From an uncultured Alistipes sp. (GTDB lineage Bacteria > Bacteroidota > Bacteroidia > Bacteroidales > Rikenellaceae), in the NCBI GenBank assembly GCA_900769745.1, contig CAAGHX010000024.1:1-8008 (forward strand): a stretch of 8,008 nucleotides of DNA, read 5' to 3'. The notes under the pieces are model-generated. The model was not told the origin of the DNA and did not search any database. It was given only the letters and a program-made list of their open reading frames with translations. Positions 5,804 to 8,008 of the stretch are shown piece by piece. The position numbers and the translations under genes were made by a program. Each line of letters begins with the position of its first letter. The first letter of the stretch is position 1.

Positions 5804-6290
5804 CAAAATCATAATCGCTATGAGCATAGTATTCATAGCAATTCCACTTGTGATGTTTGCCACAACGTGGTTTGGCACATTGGGCACAAGGCTAAACGCA
5901 AAAGATGTATGCCAGAAGTTAACTGACCGTCCAATTCGCGTAGTAGAGCTTACAGGCGAGTATCAAAACCGAATATCTATCAGCCACCCCGGACCCGAGA
6001 CCTCGCCTAGCTTTTGGAGCGGTATGTGGCAAGCTGATATACCTACACAGATAGAAGTTGTTGGCGACACATTGAAAATAGAGATGTCGCGAAAGCCTAG
6101 ATACAACGAGATTATGCGTATTTGGTCGGTTGAGTATATTATCCGCAATGGAGAGGTTAAGAAGTTGGATTTATACGATTGGCAGAAGCAGGCCTATGAG
6201 AATTTCACAGATGAGAATTTACGAGAGATAAAGGCTAATTTCAAACCCCTCACAGATAAGCCACAGTACGACACATATTTAGAAGATTAA
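5790..6290 (+). CDS. Unrecognised single-helix membrane-anchored protein
   Basis: I do not recognise the family. From ATG 5790 the protein has 166 residues: a short basic N-terminus (MKTSNK), one hydrophobic helix at about 7-27 (IIIAMSIVFIAIPLVMFATTW), then a soluble domain of about 140 residues that should face outward. The helix has no clear signal-peptidase or lipobox cysteine site, so it probably stays as an anchor. The soluble part has short beta-type stretches (IRVVELTG at 49-56, IEVVGDTLKIEMS at 89-101, EYIIRN at 115-120) and a charged C-terminal tail. An ATG-less extension to 5739 is possible in frame, but it would put 17 polar residues before the helix and lie wholly inside the regulator gene, so 5790 is preferred. 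It overlaps gntR by 14 bp and is the last gene of the operon. A distant relation to DUF2807/GIN-type beta proteins is only a guess. Confidence 0.78.
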   Translation: MKTSNKIIIAMSIVFIAIPLVMFATTWFGTLGTRLNAKDVCQKLTDRPIRVVELTGEYQNRISISHPGPETSPSFWSGMWQADIPTQIEVVGDTLKIEMSRKPRYNEIMRIWSVEYIIRNGEVKKLDLYDWQKQAYENFTDENLREIKANFKPLTDKPQYDTYLED

Positions 6291-6302
6291 TCAATTGAAA
6301 GT

Positions 6303-6318
6303 TGAGCCACGAGGCTCA
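6303..6318. repeat. Small 6-bp hairpin after the operon stop codon
   Basis: TGAGCC (6303-6308) pairs with GGCTCA (6313-6318) around the tetraloop ACGA, 12 nt past the stop codon. No T-tract follows directly (CCCTATTTA), so it is more likely an mRNA 3'-end stabilising hairpin than a terminator. Confidence 0.4.
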
Positions 6319-6401
6319 CCCTATTTATAAACCACCTTTGTTGGAAAACTCAAAGCTGGACATTCCCGCCGCCAACGAGCAACCGCAAAGGAATAGGGCC
6401 G

Positions 6402-6434
6402 ACAACCTCCCTGATATACGGGGAGGTTGTTTTT
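6402..6434 (+). terminator. Intrinsic terminator of the ABC-GntR operon
   Basis: A perfect 10-bp stem ACAACCTCCC (6402-6411) / GGGAGGTTGT (6421-6430) with a 9-nt loop is followed by TTTTT (6430-6434). It lies about 110 bp past the last stop codon on the plus strand and is a strong terminator by sequence. Confidence 0.9.
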
Positions 6435-6453
6435 GTTGGTGTACCAACAAAAA
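6430..6453. repeat. Second palindrome overlapping the terminator T-tract
   Basis: TTTTTGTTGG (6430-6439) and CCAACAAAAA (6444-6453) form a 10-bp inverted repeat with a TGTA loop. Its first arm is the T-tract of the preceding terminator. It may act as a backup hairpin for either strand or compete with the terminator fold. Confidence 0.6.
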
Positions 6454-6488
6454 AATAATTCAAAATAGCCTTGATAGGCAACTTCCAC

Positions 6489-6525
6489 AAAAAAAGGACT
6501 GCCGTCCTTGTTCAGAACGGCAGTC
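6489..6525 (-). terminator. Intrinsic terminator of gpmI
   Basis: Read on the minus strand, GACTGCCGT (6525-6517) pairs with ACGGCAGTC (6505-6497) across an 11-nt loop. A run of seven T (6495-6489) follows just past one intervening C. It lies about 65 bp beyond the gpmI stop codon and stops transcription heading toward the ABC-GntR operon. Confidence 0.88.
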
Positions 6526-6589
6526 TCCAACCATAAGTAAATATATCGATCAGCCCTTGCGGGCCAAATCAATTCAAAACGGGTGACGA

Positions 6590-8008
6590 TTAAAGCTCAA
6601 CCAAAGCCTCGCCAGTCATCTCCTTAGGCTGCTCCAAGCCCATCATCTTCAATACTGTAGGAGCAACGTCAGCCAAGATACCGTCCTTAACGCTCTTCAC
6701 GCGGTCAGATACAACCACGATAGGCACTGGATTGAGTGAGTGAGCAGTGTTAGGTGTACCGTCCTCGTTAACTGCGTTATCGGCGTTACCGTGGTCAGCA
6801 ATCATAACGACCTCGTAGCCGTTAGCCTTAGCAGCCTCGACAACCTCAGCTACACACTCGTCAACAGCCTTAACAGCCTTCTCGATAGCCTCGTAGATAC
6901 CTGTGTGGCCCACCATATCGCCGTTAGCGAAGTTCAAGCAGATGAAATCGAACTTCTGCTCGCCCAAAGCTACAACCAACTTATCCTTAACCTCGTAAGC
7001 GCTCATCTCTGGCTGCAAGTCGTAAGTTGCAACCTTTGGTGATGCTACCAAGATACGTGACTCGTTCTCGAACTCAGTCTCGCGACCACCATTGAGGAAG
7101 AATGTTACGTGAGCATACTTCTCAGTCTCGGCAATACGCAACTGTGAAAGTCCCAAAGATGAAACATACTCGCCGATAGTGTTGCGTACGTTCTCCTTGT
7201 CGAACAAGATGTGCAAGCCCTCGAACTTAGCATCGTATGGAGTCATACAGCAGTAGTACAAAGGCATAGTGTGCATACCCTCCTCAGGCATATCCTGCTG
7301 AGTGAGTACGATTGTAATCTCCTTTGCGCGGTCGTTACGGTAGTTGAAGAAGATAACAAGGTCGTTTGGCTTGATGCGGCCGATAACCTCGCCATTCTCG
7401 TCGATGCGAACGATTGGCTTTACGAACTCGTCGGTGATACCCTCGTCGTAAGAGCGCTGCATAGCCTCCACCATATCGGTAGCAGCATCGCCCACACCAT
7501 TTACGAGCAAGTCGTAAGCAACCTTCACACGCTCCCAACGCTTATCGCGGTCCATAGCATAATAGCGACCTACGATTGAGGCAATCTTACCTGTTGACTT
7601 TGCGAGGTTAGCCTCTACGTCAGCGATGAAGCCCTTACCGCTCTTAGGGTCAGTGTCACGACCATCCATAAAGCAGTGAACAAATGTGTTCTCGATGCCG
7701 TAGTGCTTAGAGATCTCAGCGAGCTTGTAGAGGTGCTCGATTGAAGAGTGTACACCACCGTCTGAAGTAAGACCCATAAAGTGTACGTTCACACCGTTAG
7801 CCTTAGCATACTCAAATGCCTTTACAATCTCCTCGTTCTGGAAGATTGAGTTGTCGGCACAAGCACGGTTAATCTTCACCAAGTCCTGATATACGATACG
7901 GCCTGCACCGATGTTCAAGTGACCTACTTCCGAGTTACCCATCTGACCGTCAGGCAAACCAACGTTTTCGCCACTTGCCTGCAACTGAGAGTGCGGATAG
8001 TTAGCCAA
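6590..8008 (-). CDS. gpmI: 2,3-bisphosphoglycerate-independent phosphoglycerate mutase (partial, N-terminus outside window)
   Basis: This Mn2+-dependent enzyme interconverts 3- and 2-phosphoglycerate in glycolysis. The 472 visible residues end at a TAA (6592-6590) and lack about the first 30-40 residues, including the N-terminal DG metal-ligand motif. The frame runs off the window, so the codon at 8008-8006 (TTG) is internal. In visible-fragment numbering, the phosphorylated serine is S26 (MGNSEVGH). Other features are GGVHS (84-88), DGRDT (115-119), GRYYAMDRD (147-155), RNDR (224-227), ETEKYAHVTFF (294-304) with K297, NGDMVGHTG (362-370, D364/H368), ADHGN (404-408) and H423. All known metal and substrate residues in the covered part are intact. 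It converges on the ABC-GntR operon. Codon choice is strongly biased, as expected of a highly expressed glycolytic gene. Confidence 0.97.
   Translation of the reverse strand: MANYPHSQLQASGENVGLPDGQMGNSEVGHLNIGAGRIVYQDLVKINRACADNSIFQNEEIVKAFEYAKANGVNVHFMGLTSDGGVHSSIEHLYKLAEISKHYGIENTFVHCFMDGRDTDPKSGKGFIADVEANLAKSTGKIASIVGRYYAMDRDKRWERVKVAYDLLVNGVGDAATDMVEAMQRSYDEGITDEFVKPIVRIDENGEVIGRIKPNDLVIFFNYRNDRAKEITIVLTQQDMPEEGMHTMPLYYCCMTPYDAKFEGLHILFDKENVRNTIGEYVSSLGLSQLRIAETEKYAHVTFFLNGGRETEFENESRILVASPKVATYDLQPEMSAYEVKDKLVVALGEQKFDFICLNFANGDMVGHTGIYEAIEKAVKAVDECVAEVVEAAKANGYEVVMIADHGNADNAVNEDGTPNTAHSLNPVPIVVVSDRVKSVKDGILADVAPTVLKMMGLEQPKEMTGEALVEL

Larger units (their letters stand above)
6291..6589. 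other. Intergenic region between convergent genes
   Basis: This 299-bp gap holds terminators for both converging transcripts and several smaller hairpins. No convincing gene, promoter or RNA family is seen. The open frames on either strand run through the terminator stems and lack codon-like composition. The stretch 6319-6400, between the first small hairpin and the plus-strand terminator, shows nothing I can name. Confidence 0.7.

Noticed and set aside
6553..6564. Small hairpin GCCC-TTGC-GGGC just past the gpmI stop codon
   Set aside because: A 4-bp stem without a T-tract is too weak to call; the real terminator is at 6489-6525.
6302..6586. 94-residue plus-strand frame and 83-residue minus-strand frame in the intergenic region
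   Set aside because: Both read through two terminator stems, the plus-strand frame starts at a TTG, and the products have low-complexity, Cys/Lys-rich composition without recognisable features.
6740..7579. Plus-strand frames of 100 and 122 residues and a 67-residue minus-strand frame
   Set aside because: They overlap gpmI in other frames; its biased codon use produces long antisense open frames rich in Leu, Val and Ser.

Overview
The window looks like chromosomal DNA from a member of the Bacteroidota, most likely a Bacteroidales. Three things point there: promoter-like elements of the form TAnnTTTG (one with a TTTG element 19 bp upstream), gene starts that almost all lack a Shine-Dalgarno sequence, and an NQR-type sodium pump gene together with a cofactor-independent phosphoglycerate mutase. 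I cannot name the genus. No insertion sequence, tRNA, rRNA or CRISPR array is visible, and most of the window is ordinary core genome.

Layout. (1) 1-1113, minus strand: nqrA, cut by the left window edge. It is the first subunit gene of the Na+-pumping NADH:quinone reductase, with a candidate promoter in the divergent gap 1114-1300. (2) 1301-3551, plus strand: a tightly packed three-gene run. It encodes a short TatD-family metallohydrolase, a TcdA-like E1 enzyme (cyclic t6A formation) and a D-2-hydroxyacid dehydrogenase. It ends in a clear intrinsic terminator at 3581-3606. (3) 3793-6290, plus strand: a four-gene run with overlapping ends. It encodes an ABC ATPase, a six-helix membrane protein, a YtrA-subfamily GntR regulator and an unrecognised single-helix membrane-anchored protein. 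A well-formed Bacteroidota promoter and a long leader precede it, and it ends in a terminator at 6402-6434. (4) 6590-8008, minus strand: gpmI, cut by the right window edge, converging on the previous operon, with its own terminator at 6489-6525.

The most interesting part is region 3. Its promoter carries an imperfect inverted repeat (arms TACTGTA/TACAGTA) on the predicted transcription start, and a perfect 14-bp palindrome on the -33 element. The simplest reading is that the GntR protein represses its own operon by binding the repeat, and that an inducer, by analogy with Firmicutes YtrA-type systems possibly a cell-envelope stress signal, releases it. The membrane protein and the anchored C-terminal gene product would then form a small export or envelope-defence module. 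This is inferred from layout and family resemblance; the substrate and the role of the last gene are unknown.
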